From assembly GCA_022616655.1 (NCBI GenBank), contig JAKEEJ010000111.1, positions 1 to 5,766 on the forward strand: 5,766 nucleotides of DNA, read 5' to 3'. The position numbers were made by a program, and so were the translations under genes. Position 1 is the first letter of the stretch. Each line of letters opens with the position of its first letter. This DNA comes from Nevskiales bacterium (GTDB lineage: Bacteria; Pseudomonadota; Gammaproteobacteria; Nevskiales; Nevskiaceae). Shown here one piece after another: positions 1 through 5,694 of the stretch. The notes beneath the pieces are model-generated. The model did no database searches. It worked only from the letters and a program-made list of their open reading frames with translations, and was not told the DNA's origin.

Positions 1-339
1 GAGCACGAACAGTTCGCTGGAAACGAACTGATCCTTGCGCTGCTGCGCGAGCTTGTCGGTGAGGTTCAGCACGCGCCCCAGCTCGGCACTGACGGGCACC
101 TCGCCGGTCGGGGTGCTGAGTTTTGGCAGGCGGTCCAGCACCTGAGCCAGCCGGTTGCGCAACTGGTCCGGATTGACGCCGGCCTGTGTCAGCAGGGGCA
201 GGGTGGAGCCGCCGTCCTGGTTCAGCAGGGCCCACAACAGATGGGCGGGTTCGATCTGCGTGTGGTCACGGCCCACGGCCAGGCTCTGGGCATCGGCCAG
301 AGCCTGTTGAAAGCGGGCGGTCAGCTTGTCCGTGCGCAT
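1..339 (-). CDS. clpB: ATP-dependent disaggregase ClpB, N-terminal part (runs off left edge)
   Basis: ClpB is the cytosolic AAA+ Hsp104-type disaggregase that works with DnaK/DnaJ/GrpE to resolubilise aggregated protein. Only the first 113 residues are here; the gene continues beyond base 1. They cover most of the Clp N-terminal substrate-binding domain, with the family hallmarks in order: the opening [20 protein letters not shown], the segment [17 protein letters not shown] (residues 29-45), and the second Clp-N repeat reading [20 protein letters not shown] (91-110). The close match to enterobacterial ClpB ([35 protein letters not shown]) separates it from ClpA and ClpC. The ATG at 337-339 follows an AGGA element three bases upstream. 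A sigma-32-like promoter precedes it, as expected of a heat-shock gene. The AAA+ domains are outside the window, so their integrity cannot be judged. Confidence 0.95.
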   Translation of the reverse strand, partial: MRTDKLTARFQQALADAQSLAVGRDHTQIEPAHLLWALLNQDGGSTLPLLTQAGVNPDQLRNRLAQVLDRLPKLSTPTGEVPVSAELGRVLNLTDKLAQQRKDQFVSSELFVL

Positions 340-376
340 AAGTCCTACGATCAGATGTTAACGGGGCTTGACGCTA

Positions 377-404
377 AGATGGTGCTCCATCCAGAACTTT
401 CAAG
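377..404 (-). promoter_or_regulatory. Sigma-32 (heat-shock) type promoter for clpB
   Basis: Read on the minus strand, CTTGAAA (398-404) is followed by a 13-base spacer and CACCATCT (377-384). The RpoH consensus is CTTGAAA, 13-14 bases, CCCCATNT, so the -35 is perfect and the -10 has one mismatch. Transcription would start near 370, giving a leader of about 30 nt to the clpB ATG at 339. Heat-shock control of clpB by sigma-32 is established in proteobacteria; the site here is a sequence match only. The -35 element ends three bases before the start codon of the divergent LOG gene. Confidence 0.85.
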
Positions 405-407
405 ACC

Positions 408-1145
408 ATGAATAAACCCTTAAGGGCCTACAAGAATGCCCGGTTTCTGATGAGCGACGACGCACGCCCCGTACGCCTGCTCAGCGAATACCTTGAACCG
501 TTGACCCGTTTCCAGAGATTGCAGGTATACCGCGCTGTCATTTTCTTCGGCTCGGCGCGTCTGCAACCGAATCCGGCTTCGGGACCGGACTATTATGCGC
601 TGGCCTCCGATCTGGCAGAGCGCATGGCGCGCTGGACGGTGGAGCGCCACGCGCCGGCCGATCGCTATTACCTGTGTTCCGGCAGCGGGCCCGGGATCAT
701 GGAGGCGACGGGTCGGGGTGTGGCGCGCGTGGACCGGCGACTCAACATTGGTCTCAATATTTCGCTGCCGTTTGAGCAGGACATGAACGAGTTTGTGGAT
801 CCGGAACTGGCGTTCGAATTCCATTACTTCTTCATGCGCAAATTCTGGTTTATGAAGCTGGCCGAGGCGATGGTGGTGTTTCCCGGCGGATACGGGACCT
901 TTGACGAACTGTTCGAAATGCTCACCCTGGTCCAGACCGGCAAGGCCAAACCCATGCCCTTCGTTCTGTTTGGGCGCGAGTTCTGGCAGGACACGGTGAA
1001 CTTCCAGGGTCTGGTGCGGCGCGGGCTGATCAGCTCCGAAGACCTGGAGCGGATTTATTTCTCCGACAGTGTGGATTCCGCTTTCGATTACCTTGTACGC
1101 CAGCTGGAGGCGCCCCGGAGTGCGAGCCGCATAGACCCGGCGTAG
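408..1145 (+). CDS. LOG family protein (TIGR00730-type, cytokinin riboside 5'-monophosphate phosphoribohydrolase-like)
   Basis: This 245-residue cytosolic protein belongs to the LOG / 'lysine decarboxylase-like' Rossmann family. Characterised members cleave the N-glycosidic bond of nucleoside 5'-monophosphates, including cytokinin nucleotides; despite the old name they are not lysine decarboxylases. Visible hallmarks are FFGSAR (46-51), the nucleotide loop GSGPGIMEA (92-100), the MRK of the catalytic arginine region (143-145, R144), and PGGYGTFDE (159-167), whose final Glu is the expected partner of that Arg. The N-terminal extension (SDDARPVRLLSEYLEPL, 16-32) is typical of the longer bacterial subgroup and supports this start. 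No Shine-Dalgarno is visible before the ATG, and its upstream bases double as the clpB -35 element. Physiological substrate unknown; cytokinin production should not be assumed. The gene is divergent from clpB and convergent with the next gene. Confidence 0.88.
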   Translation: MNKPLRAYKNARFLMSDDARPVRLLSEYLEPLTRFQRLQVYRAVIFFGSARLQPNPASGPDYYALASDLAERMARWTVERHAPADRYYLCSGSGPGIMEATGRGVARVDRRLNIGLNISLPFEQDMNEFVDPELAFEFHYFFMRKFWFMKLAEAMVVFPGGYGTFDELFEMLTLVQTGKAKPMPFVLFGREFWQDTVNFQGLVRRGLISSEDLERIYFSDSVDSAFDYLVRQLEAPRSASRIDPA

Positions 1146-1184
1146 AGCCTGTCATGGAGTTTTCGCTCGCTGCGTTGCCGCCCC

Positions 1185-1198
1185 CCGGGCGCGCCCGG
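1185..1198. repeat. Perfect 14-bp GC palindrome in the convergent spacer
   Basis: CCGGGCGCGCCCGG is its own reverse complement and lies between the stop of the LOG gene (1145) and the stop of the convergent basic-tailed gene (1249). As RNA it could fold into a 5-bp stem with a 4-base loop on either strand. No T-tract follows on either strand, so a role as intrinsic terminator is weak. It is the only structure seen in this 103-bp spacer. Confidence 0.3.
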
Positions 1199-1248
1199 AG
1201 ATCGTGTTCTTTATCTCGGCGGGATGTGGGACATGGCGTCCAATCCTT

Positions 1249-1710
1249 TCAACGCCGCCTGGCCCTCGTCTTTCGCTTCAGTCGGGAAGCGACTGCTTTT
1301 TGCTTACGCGTCGGGCGGTGTGTTTTCTTCGCTGACACCCGGGTTTTCACCCTGGAACGTGGTTTGGCACGGCGTGTCCGGGCAAGCTTTGCCGGCTGCG
1401 GTCGTTGCGAAGGCAGTGCCACTGTCGGCGGCGCGGGATTCTTTGCCTTGGGTTTTTTCCGTACGGGAGGTGATTCCGCGCGCGAAGGCGATGGTGCTGC
1501 GAAAAGGGCCTCCAGACCGTAATCATCGCCCACCACGCGTCGCAGATCTTTCATCTCGCGGTAACGCTCTACATCCCGCCAATCGCGCATCCGCAGATCC
1601 GCTCTGGGGTCTTTGTCGTCTGTTTCGGTCACAGCGTCCTCCCAATCTTCAACAACGTCTTCGGGTTCCTCTTCGTTTTTCGCCGGTGCTGACTTCTTTT
1701 TGCCTGCCAT
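1249..1710 (-). CDS. Small bipolar protein: acidic N-terminus, PA3496-like core, Lys/Arg-rich H1-like tail
   Basis: This 153-residue protein has no signal peptide or membrane segment. Three zones are visible: a Lys-rich start and an acidic stretch (13-35, with EEEPEDVVEDWED); a short core (about 41-70, MRDWRDVERYREMKDLRRVVGDDYG) resembling the small PA3496-family proteins of Pseudomonas and relatives; and a tail (84-153) with 29 Lys/Arg in 70 residues and no Asp or Glu, rich in Ala and Pro like bacterial histone H1-like tails. Open frames on the opposite strand overlap it, but this frame has a strong GGAGG site six bases from its ATG and a recognisable core, so I take it as the real gene. Function is unknown. 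The tail suggests nucleic acid binding (inference). The PA3496 assignment is from memory of the motif and is moderately sure. Confidence 0.72.
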   Translation of the reverse strand: MAGKKKSAPAKNEEEPEDVVEDWEDAVTETDDKDPRADLRMRDWRDVERYREMKDLRRVVGDDYGLEALFAAPSPSRAESPPVRKKPKAKNPAPPTVALPSQRPQPAKLARTRRAKPRSRVKTRVSAKKTHRPTRKQKAVASRLKRKTRARRR

Positions 1711-1716
1711 CCAGGG

Positions 1717-1721
1717 CCTCC
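1717..1721 (-). promoter_or_regulatory. Shine-Dalgarno deciding the start of the basic-tailed gene
   Basis: On the minus strand GGAGG sits six bases before the ATG at 1708-1710. It is the main evidence that the minus-strand frame, rather than the overlapping plus-strand frames, is translated here. Confidence 0.75.
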
Positions 1722-1795
1722 AAGCCGGGTTTTGTGGACGGAAAATGCGCGCTATTTATCAGGCTTTTGTTTTGGCGGGAAGAGGGTATTAAAAA

Positions 1796-1822
1796 CTCAT
1801 TATTAATCATATAGATAATGAG
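1796..1822. repeat. AT-rich perfect inverted repeat (possible operator) between divergent genes
   Basis: CTCATTAT (1796-1803) and ATAATGAG (1815-1822) are perfect reverse complements separated by 11 bases. The arm centres are 19 bp apart, close to two helical turns, which suits a dimeric DNA-binding regulator. The block is far more AT-rich than its surroundings. It lies 86 bp upstream of the basic-tailed gene and 74 bp upstream of the preferred nfeD start. No T-run follows, so a terminator is less likely. The arms have the opposite polarity to a Fur box. The regulator is unknown. Confidence 0.45.
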
Positions 1823-1848
1823 CAATGCTAAAACCGGTTTTGGCTGCT

Positions 1849-1862
1849 TTGATCAAGATCAG
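1849..1862 (+). promoter_or_regulatory. FNR/Anr-type box upstream of nfeD
   Basis: TTGAT-CAAG-ATCAG matches the FNR/Anr consensus TTGAT-N4-ATCAA at 9 of 10 defined bases; only the last base differs. Its centre (1855.5) lies at -41.5 if transcription begins at 1897, as predicted from the TATACT -10 element. This is the standard class II FNR-activated geometry, and it fits the lack of a good -35 hexamer. Other CRP/FNR-family regulators (Dnr, FixK-like) read nearly the same site, so the exact regulator cannot be told from sequence. Confidence 0.6.
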
Positions 1863-1884
1863 TTTCACCGACGAAGCGGCTCGC

Positions 1885-1890
1885 TATACT
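1885..1890 (+). promoter_or_regulatory. -10 element of the predicted nfeD promoter
   Basis: TATACT matches the sigma-70 -10 consensus at five of six bases and predicts a transcription start near 1897. The best -35 candidate, TTCACC at 1864-1869, is weak and only 15 bases away, as expected if an activator bound at 1849-1862 recruits polymerase. The predicted start coincides with the ATG at 1897, so the transcript would have little or no leader. Confidence 0.55.
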
Positions 1891-1896
1891 CCAAAT

Positions 1897-3285
1897 ATGT
1901 CGCTTTTAATGCGTTCCGGATTACCGGTCCTGTTGTTGTCGTTCTCATCCGCAGCGCCGGCACCGTCGGTGAGCGGTCACGCCGCTTTGGTTGAAATACA
2001 AGAGGCCATCGGTCCTGCGACCGGCAGTTATGTTGCAAAAGCGCACCGCCAGGCGGTGGAGTCCGGTGCCAGCCTGATCGTTCTGCGTCTGGACACACCG
2101 GGCGGGCTGGACACGGCCATGCGCGACATCATCAAGGTGATTCTCGGTTCTCCCATTCCCGTGGTGGGATTTGTGGCGCCCGGCGGCGCACGCGCCGCCA
2201 GTGCCGGCACGTACATTCTCTATGCCTGTCACATCGCCGCCATGGCGCCGGCCACCAACCTCGGTGCCGCCACGCCAGTTCCGGTGGGAGGGTCTTTTCC
2301 GCTCGACGATTCGGAGACGAAAGAAGACTCTCCCCAGGCAGCGGACTCGCCGGCGCCCGGCAAAAAAAACGGAGCGGAGTCCGAGCCGGGCGATGCCATG
2401 CAACACAAGATCGTCAACGATGCCGTGGCCTATATCCGCAGCCTGGCGGAGAAACGTGGTCGCAACGCCGACTGGGCCGAACGGGCGGTGCGCGAAGGCG
2501 TGAGCCTGTCGGCAACAGACGCCCTGAAACACCGTGTGGTGGATCTGATCGCCGAGGATGTCGGCGATCTGCTTGAGAAGATAGACGGCCGCGCGGTGGT
2601 GACGCCCACGGGTAAAATCGTGCTCAACAGTGCAGGGTTGACCGTGGAAAAGATCGAACCCGACTGGCGGATGCAGTTCTTGTCCATCATTACAAGCCCT
2701 ACAGTAGCGTATATCCTGATGCTGATTGGCATTTACGGATTGTTGTTGGAGGGCTATCACCCTGGCGCCATCGTGCCGGGCGTCATCGGAGCCATCTGTC
2801 TGCTGCTGGCCCTGTTCGCCTTCCAGGTGCTGCCGGTAAACTACGTGGGTCTGGCACTGATTCTGCTGGGCGTGGTGCTGATGATTGCCGAAACGCTGGT
2901 ACCCAGTTTTGGGACCATGGGGTTTGGCGGCATCGTGGCGTTCGTTTTCGGCTCCATCATGCTGATGGACATTGACGTGCCGGGGTATGGCGTAAACCGG
3001 GGATTGATTTTCGGCATCGCGCTGAGCGCCACGCTGTTGATGGCGCTGACCCTGTATCTGCTGTGGCGCTCGCGTCAGGCGCCCGTCGTGACCGGCGACC
3101 GCACGCTGATCGGTCACCGGGTGCTGGTGGAAGAGGCGATTGAATCCGAGGGCTGGGCCTGGGTGGCGGGAGAACGGTGGCGCGTGCGGACGAAATTGTC
3201 GCTCAAGCCGGGCGATCGGCCCAGGGTTGTGGCCATGGACGGACTGACCTTAATCGTGGAATCCGAGGCAAAGAAAGGAGATTAA
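1897..3285 (+). CDS. nfeD: NfeD family membrane-bound serine protease (long, ClpP-class form)
   Basis: NfeD proteins are membrane serine proteases encoded with slipins; the archaeal homologue PH1510 cleaves the slipin C-terminus. From the ATG at 1897 the protein has 462 residues: a signal peptide (about 1-21, [14 protein letters not shown]), a ClpP-like domain with DTPGGLD (66-72) and the nucleophile in AASAGTYI (Ser102), an acidic Ser/Pro-rich insert (about 129-168), the probable catalytic Lys171 in HKIVND, about five membrane segments (roughly 268-390), and a C-terminal OB-type NfeD domain (about 400-456). The same frame opens at 1825 (486 residues), but that version places the FNR-like box and the -10 inside the gene and puts 24 unrelated residues before the signal peptide. 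None of the ATGs at 1825, 1897 or 1909 has a clear Shine-Dalgarno. The slipin start codon lies two bases after this stop. Confidence 0.93.
   Translation: MSLLMRSGLPVLLLSFSSAAPAPSVSGHAALVEIQEAIGPATGSYVAKAHRQAVESGASLIVLRLDTPGGLDTAMRDIIKVILGSPIPVVGFVAPGGARAASAGTYILYACHIAAMAPATNLGAATPVPVGGSFPLDDSETKEDSPQAADSPAPGKKNGAESEPGDAMQHKIVNDAVAYIRSLAEKRGRNADWAERAVREGVSLSATDALKHRVVDLIAEDVGDLLEKIDGRAVVTPTGKIVLNSAGLTVEKIEPDWRMQFLSIITSPTVAYILMLIGIYGLLLEGYHPGAIVPGVIGAICLLLALFAFQVLPVNYVGLALILLGVVLMIAETLVPSFGTMGFGGIVAFVFGSIMLMDIDVPGYGVNRGLIFGIALSATLLMALTLYLLWRSRQAPVVTGDRTLIGHRVLVEEAIESEGWAWVAGERWRVRTKLSLKPGDRPRVVAMDGLTLIVESEAKKGD
3274..3280 (+). promoter_or_regulatory. Shine-Dalgarno deciding the slipin start
   Basis: AAAGGAG, lying in the last codons of nfeD, is seven bases upstream of the ATG at 3288. 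It fixes the slipin start there and excludes the in-frame ATG at 3177, which would add 37 residues overlapping nfeD. Its position suggests translational coupling between the two genes. Confidence 0.85.
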
Positions 3286-3287
3286 AA

Positions 3288-4040
3288 ATGTTTAGCACCG
3301 TTGCCGTGGCGGGCTTCATCGTCCTGGCCCTGATTTTCAGCTCGATCAAGATGCTCTATGAGTATGAACGGGGTGTGATTTTCACGTTCGGACGGTTCCG
3401 CGGCGTCAAGAATCCCGGTATACGGCTGGTGTTGCCCGTCGTCCAGAGCATGGTGCGTGTCGATTTGCGTACGGTGGTCATGGACGTGCCGCCCCAGGAC
3501 GTGATCACGCGAGACAACGTCTCGGTGAAGGTCAACGCAGTCATCTACTTCCGTGTTGTCGAGCCGGAGAAAGCCATTCTGCAGGTCATGCATTTCTATG
3601 AGGCCACCAGTCAACTCGCGCAGACGACGCTGCGCTCGGTTCTGGGCCAGCACGAGTTGGATGACCTGCTGATGGAGCGGGACAAACTGAATCGCGACAT
3701 TCAGGCGATTCTCGACAAGCACACCGATCCCTGGGGTATCAAGGTCGCCAACGTGGAAATCAAGCACGTGGATCTGGACGAGACCATGATCCGCGCCATG
3801 GCGCGTCAGGCCGAAGCGGAGCGCACCCGCCGCGCCAAGATCATTCATGCCGAGGGCGAGATGCAGGCCTCGGAAAAGCTGCTGGAAGCCGCCGAGATGC
3901 TGGCCAAAGAACCGCAGGCGCTGCAGTTGCGCTACCTGCAGACACTGGTGGACGTGGCGGGTGAAAAGAACTCCACCATCATTTTCCCGCTGCCGATGGA
4001 TCTGATCACGCCGCTCATGAAGAAGCTGACCAAGGAATAA
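3288..4040 (+). CDS. Slipin family SPFH/Band 7 protein (prokaryotic stomatin)
   Basis: This 250-residue inner-membrane scaffold protein is of the slipin (bacterial stomatin) type. One N-terminal membrane segment (about 4-20) is followed by the SPFH/Band 7 domain, with [19 protein letters not shown] (26-44), the [20 protein letters not shown] segment (58-77), VNAVIYFRV (82-90) and [14 protein letters not shown] (119-132). A charged, probably coiled-coil helix (about 165-205, [19 protein letters not shown]) comes next. Near the end, [13 protein letters not shown] (228-240) corresponds to the hydrophobic C-terminal region that the NfeD partner cleaves in the archaeal pair PH1510/PH1511. The gene starts two bases after the nfeD stop with a strong ribosome binding site, so the two are almost certainly one transcript. 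The family forms oligomers tied to membrane organisation; the precise role in bacteria is unsettled. It is a slipin rather than HflK/HflC or flotillin, judged by length and partner. Confidence 0.95.
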   Translation: MFSTVAVAGFIVLALIFSSIKMLYEYERGVIFTFGRFRGVKNPGIRLVLPVVQSMVRVDLRTVVMDVPPQDVITRDNVSVKVNAVIYFRVVEPEKAILQVMHFYEATSQLAQTTLRSVLGQHELDDLLMERDKLNRDIQAILDKHTDPWGIKVANVEIKHVDLDETMIRAMARQAEAERTRRAKIIHAEGEMQASEKLLEAAEMLAKEPQALQLRYLQTLVDVAGEKNSTIIFPLPMDLITPLMKKLTKE

Positions 4041-4078
4041 CGGAATAGTATCGGGCCTCGGCCTGGAGGAGACTGCCC

Positions 4079-4912
4079 ATGGGGGTTGCTTGCTCGAAAC
4101 GGGCGTGGGTTTTTGTGGCACTCGCTTTGCTGGTCGGTGGTTGTGCCTCGATGATTTACCAGCCGCACGCGGATACCGCACCCCAAATGACCCGGCAACA
4201 GGCCGAAGACGTCCTCAAGCGCGCCTCAGAGAATTTCATGCAGGTGCCGGGGATACGCGAGCGTCGGGGAATCAGCAATATTGAAGAGGACGGGTTTGAT
4301 CTGGTGTTGGGCCCGCCCGTTTCAACCCTGGTTGGGACGGCAGACGACCTGCCCGAACTTTGGCGCTGTTACTACCGGGAAATGAACGATATGGGCGTGT
4401 ATGCCAGCGGGAAACTTTTCAGTGTGTTGCCAACAGGACGGATAGCCGTTGCTGCTCCCTGTCCCGCGATGTATTTTTCGACCCAAAAGGCGGCGACCGA
4501 GGTGGCGGATGCCATTTATCAGCTCCGGAACAAGACATTTTCGGAATCCGGTGTTGCCGGGCAGACGAGCTTTTCCGAGATCGCACGTCGTTACCGGGAA
4601 GCCACGGTAAAACCGGCTGTACCGGAGGCAGCGCGCAAACACATGCAGGAGGCGCAATCCGCCTACAGACAGAAACGCTTCAAGGAGGCTGCGACCGCCA
4701 GTGCAGCGGCCGTGCAGCTGGTACCCTGGTGGCCGGAAGGACGGTTCAACCATGCCGTCATCCTGCGTGCCACCCAGGAGTACGAAGGGGCCATTGCCGA
4801 GATGAACCGGTATCTTGAGCTGGTGCCCGCGGCCTCCAACGTTGAGGCTGCTCGCAAACAGATCAGGCAGTGGGAGGCAGAGCGGGAAGCATTGACCTCG
4901 GACTACTGGTAA
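4079..4912 (+). CDS. TPR-containing lipoprotein of unknown function
   Basis: This 277-residue predicted lipoprotein has a basic n-region (K7, R8), a hydrophobic core and the lipobox VGGC, with Cys22 as the lipidation site. Ala23 at +2 rather than Asp suggests sorting to the outer membrane. A middle region (about 70-150) of unrecognised family contains two cysteines (97 and 128) that could form a periplasmic disulfide, and ends in a helix like KAATEVADAIYQL. The C-terminal part (about 183-251) reads as two tetratricopeptide repeats (SAYRQKRFKEAATASAAAVQLVP and EYEGAIAEMNRYLELVP) plus a capping helix to about 270, indicating a protein-binding role. A strong TGGAGGAG (4064-4071) lies seven bases before the ATG. 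It follows the slipin gene by 38 bp without a visible terminator, so co-transcription with nfeD-slipin is plausible. I do not recognise the gene. Confidence 0.88.
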   Translation: MGVACSKRAWVFVALALLVGGCASMIYQPHADTAPQMTRQQAEDVLKRASENFMQVPGIRERRGISNIEEDGFDLVLGPPVSTLVGTADDLPELWRCYYREMNDMGVYASGKLFSVLPTGRIAVAAPCPAMYFSTQKAATEVADAIYQLRNKTFSESGVAGQTSFSEIARRYREATVKPAVPEAARKHMQEAQSAYRQKRFKEAATASAAAVQLVPWWPEGRFNHAVILRATQEYEGAIAEMNRYLELVPAASNVEAARKQIRQWEAEREALTSDYW

Positions 4913-4918
4913 CACGGT

Positions 4919-4941
4919 CCTGCCGAAAGTCTGTCGGCAGG
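4919..4941. terminator. Hairpin in the convergent spacer, possible bidirectional terminator
   Basis: CCTGCCGA (4919-4926) and TCGGCAGG (4934-4941) form a perfect 8-bp stem with a 7-base loop. It fills most of the 33-bp gap between the lipoprotein stop (4912) and the glycosyltransferase stop (4946). Position and symmetry suit termination from both sides, but neither strand has a following T-tract, so it is not a canonical intrinsic terminator. It may instead protect 3' ends or assist Rho. Confidence 0.5.
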
Positions 4942-4945
4942 CGCC

Positions 4946-5614
4946 TCAGACCCATCCGGCGCGTCTGGCGCGGCGGTAATCCGCGGGTGTATCCACATCC
5001 GAGCGTATCGGCCCTTCGGACCAGCGCAGCCCCGCGCGCTTTAAACGGCAGCGGGTTTGTGCCAACTCATGTCCTGAGCTCCACGCGATTCCTGCCAGAA
5101 CCCGGCGCTGGATTTTCCGTGCACCGATCAGCACATAACCCCCGTCGGTGGACGGGAGCAGAACACAATCGTGCTTCATCGCGAGCGCATCAAATGCAGA
5201 GTGCAGGTCCGCGGAGCTGAGTGCAGGACAATCAGTGCCCATCAACACGGCGGCATCGGCGCCCTCGTTCAGTGCCCGTGACAGCGCCAGCGCCATCCGA
5301 CGCCCCAGATCGCCTCTGGCCTGACGCCGCAACCGCACTCCAAATTCACGCCGACAGGCCTGAAAAAATGGATGACGCGTATTCGGAGCGCACCAGAGCT
5401 CCAGTGAGGTAAATGCTTCACGGCCCTGTGGGGTCGATGGAACAGGAAAACCACCGGCTCGATTGCGCAGGGCATCAAGCGATGTGCGCAGGGTCCGCGT
5501 CACCAGCCTGCGGTGCAGGCGTGCGGCACCCGGAGGCCCCAGCGCCGGGATCAGCCGTGTCTTGCAGCGGCCCGGTATGGGCGCGCGGGAAAAAATCAGA
5601 ACTTTGAGTCGCAC
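4946..5614 (-). CDS. TIGR04282/DUF2064 family glycosyltransferase (GT-A fold, nucleotidyltransferase-like)
   Basis: This 222-residue cytosolic protein is of the TIGR04282 / DUF2064 family, a GT-A-fold group related to nucleotide-sugar transferases and sometimes named for arsenosugar biosynthesis. Visible motifs are the N-terminal strand and loop VLIFSRAPIPGRCKTRL (5-21), GDLGRRM (101-107), the metal/nucleotide-binding GTDCPAL (126-132, Asp128), STDGGYVLIG (155-164) and DVDTP (206-210). Length and motif order are complete for the family. A stretch at about 51-68 (NRAGGFPVPSTPQG) looks like a local insertion. The start is GTG (5612-5614) with no evident Shine-Dalgarno; it is chosen because the family begins only a few residues before the first strand. 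Nothing nearby indicates arsenic metabolism, so the substrate is unknown. The gene is convergent with the lipoprotein gene and divergent from the tRNA. Confidence 0.88.
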   Translation of the reverse strand: MRLKVLIFSRAPIPGRCKTRLIPALGPPGAARLHRRLVTRTLRTSLDALRNRAGGFPVPSTPQGREAFTSLELWCAPNTRHPFFQACRREFGVRLRRQARGDLGRRMALALSRALNEGADAAVLMGTDCPALSSADLHSAFDALAMKHDCVLLPSTDGGYVLIGARKIQRRVLAGIAWSSGHELAQTRCRLKRAGLRWSEGPIRSDVDTPADYRRARRAGWV

Positions 5615-5655
5615 GGGGATGTTGTGTTTGTGTGGAGTTCTGCCGGCGGAGTCCC

Positions 5656-5661
5656 TACAAT
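5656..5661 (+). promoter_or_regulatory. -10 element of the tRNA-Ala promoter
   Basis: TACAAT matches the -10 consensus at five of six bases and lies 33 bp before the tRNA 5' end. The best -35 at 17-bp spacing is TGGAGT (5633-5638), a weak match. The bases just downstream (AGCCCGG) form a GC-rich discriminator of the kind found in stringently controlled stable-RNA promoters. The call rests mainly on the -10 and its position. Confidence 0.5.
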
Positions 5662-5694
5662 AGCCCGGCTCGCGCCGGTATCCAAGGTGCGCGG

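Noticed and set aside
368..396. TTGACG (368-373) as -35 of a plus-strand promoter for the LOG gene
   Set aside because: No acceptable -10 hexamer lies 16-18 bases downstream; the region is better explained as the clpB promoter and leader.
1212..1235. Seven-codon minus-strand open frame (ATG at 1233-1235) after the basic-tailed gene, preceded by AGGA
   Set aside because: Too short to separate from chance, and no recognised leader-peptide or toxin features.
1154..1814. Overlapping plus-strand open frames (1154-1522 and 1224-1814) opposite the basic-tailed gene
   Set aside because: They lack recognisable domains and have skewed composition, while the minus-strand frame has a GGAGG site and a recognisable core. 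They are treated as antisense shadows.
1796..1822. Fur box reading of the AT-rich dyad
   Set aside because: The GATAAT/ATTATC half-sites of Fur point inward, while the arms here have the reverse polarity and an 11-base gap.
1799..1825. Minus-strand promoter TTGCTC / AATAAT for the basic-tailed gene
   Set aside because: The -10 is good, but the spacing is only 15 bases and several other AT-rich hexamers fit equally well, so I do not assign a promoter.
1945..3117. Long minus-strand open frame of 390 codons opposite nfeD
   Set aside because: Its product is rich in His, Gln and Arg with no domain, typical of the antisense of a GC-rich gene; the plus strand clearly encodes NfeD.
3177..3287. Extended slipin start at 3177
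   Set aside because: It would overlap the nfeD coding end by more than 100 bp and adds 37 non-family residues; the ribosome binding site at 3274-3280 and the SPFH N-terminal membrane segment fix the start at 3288.
4044..4068. Short GGCC-rich symmetry between the slipin and lipoprotein genes as a terminator
   Set aside because: The stem is short and imperfect, with no T-tract, and it overlaps the lipoprotein ribosome binding site.
3282..4181. Minus-strand open frame of 299 codons opposite the slipin gene
   Set aside because: Same His/Gln-rich antisense pattern with no motif; the slipin on the plus strand is unambiguous.
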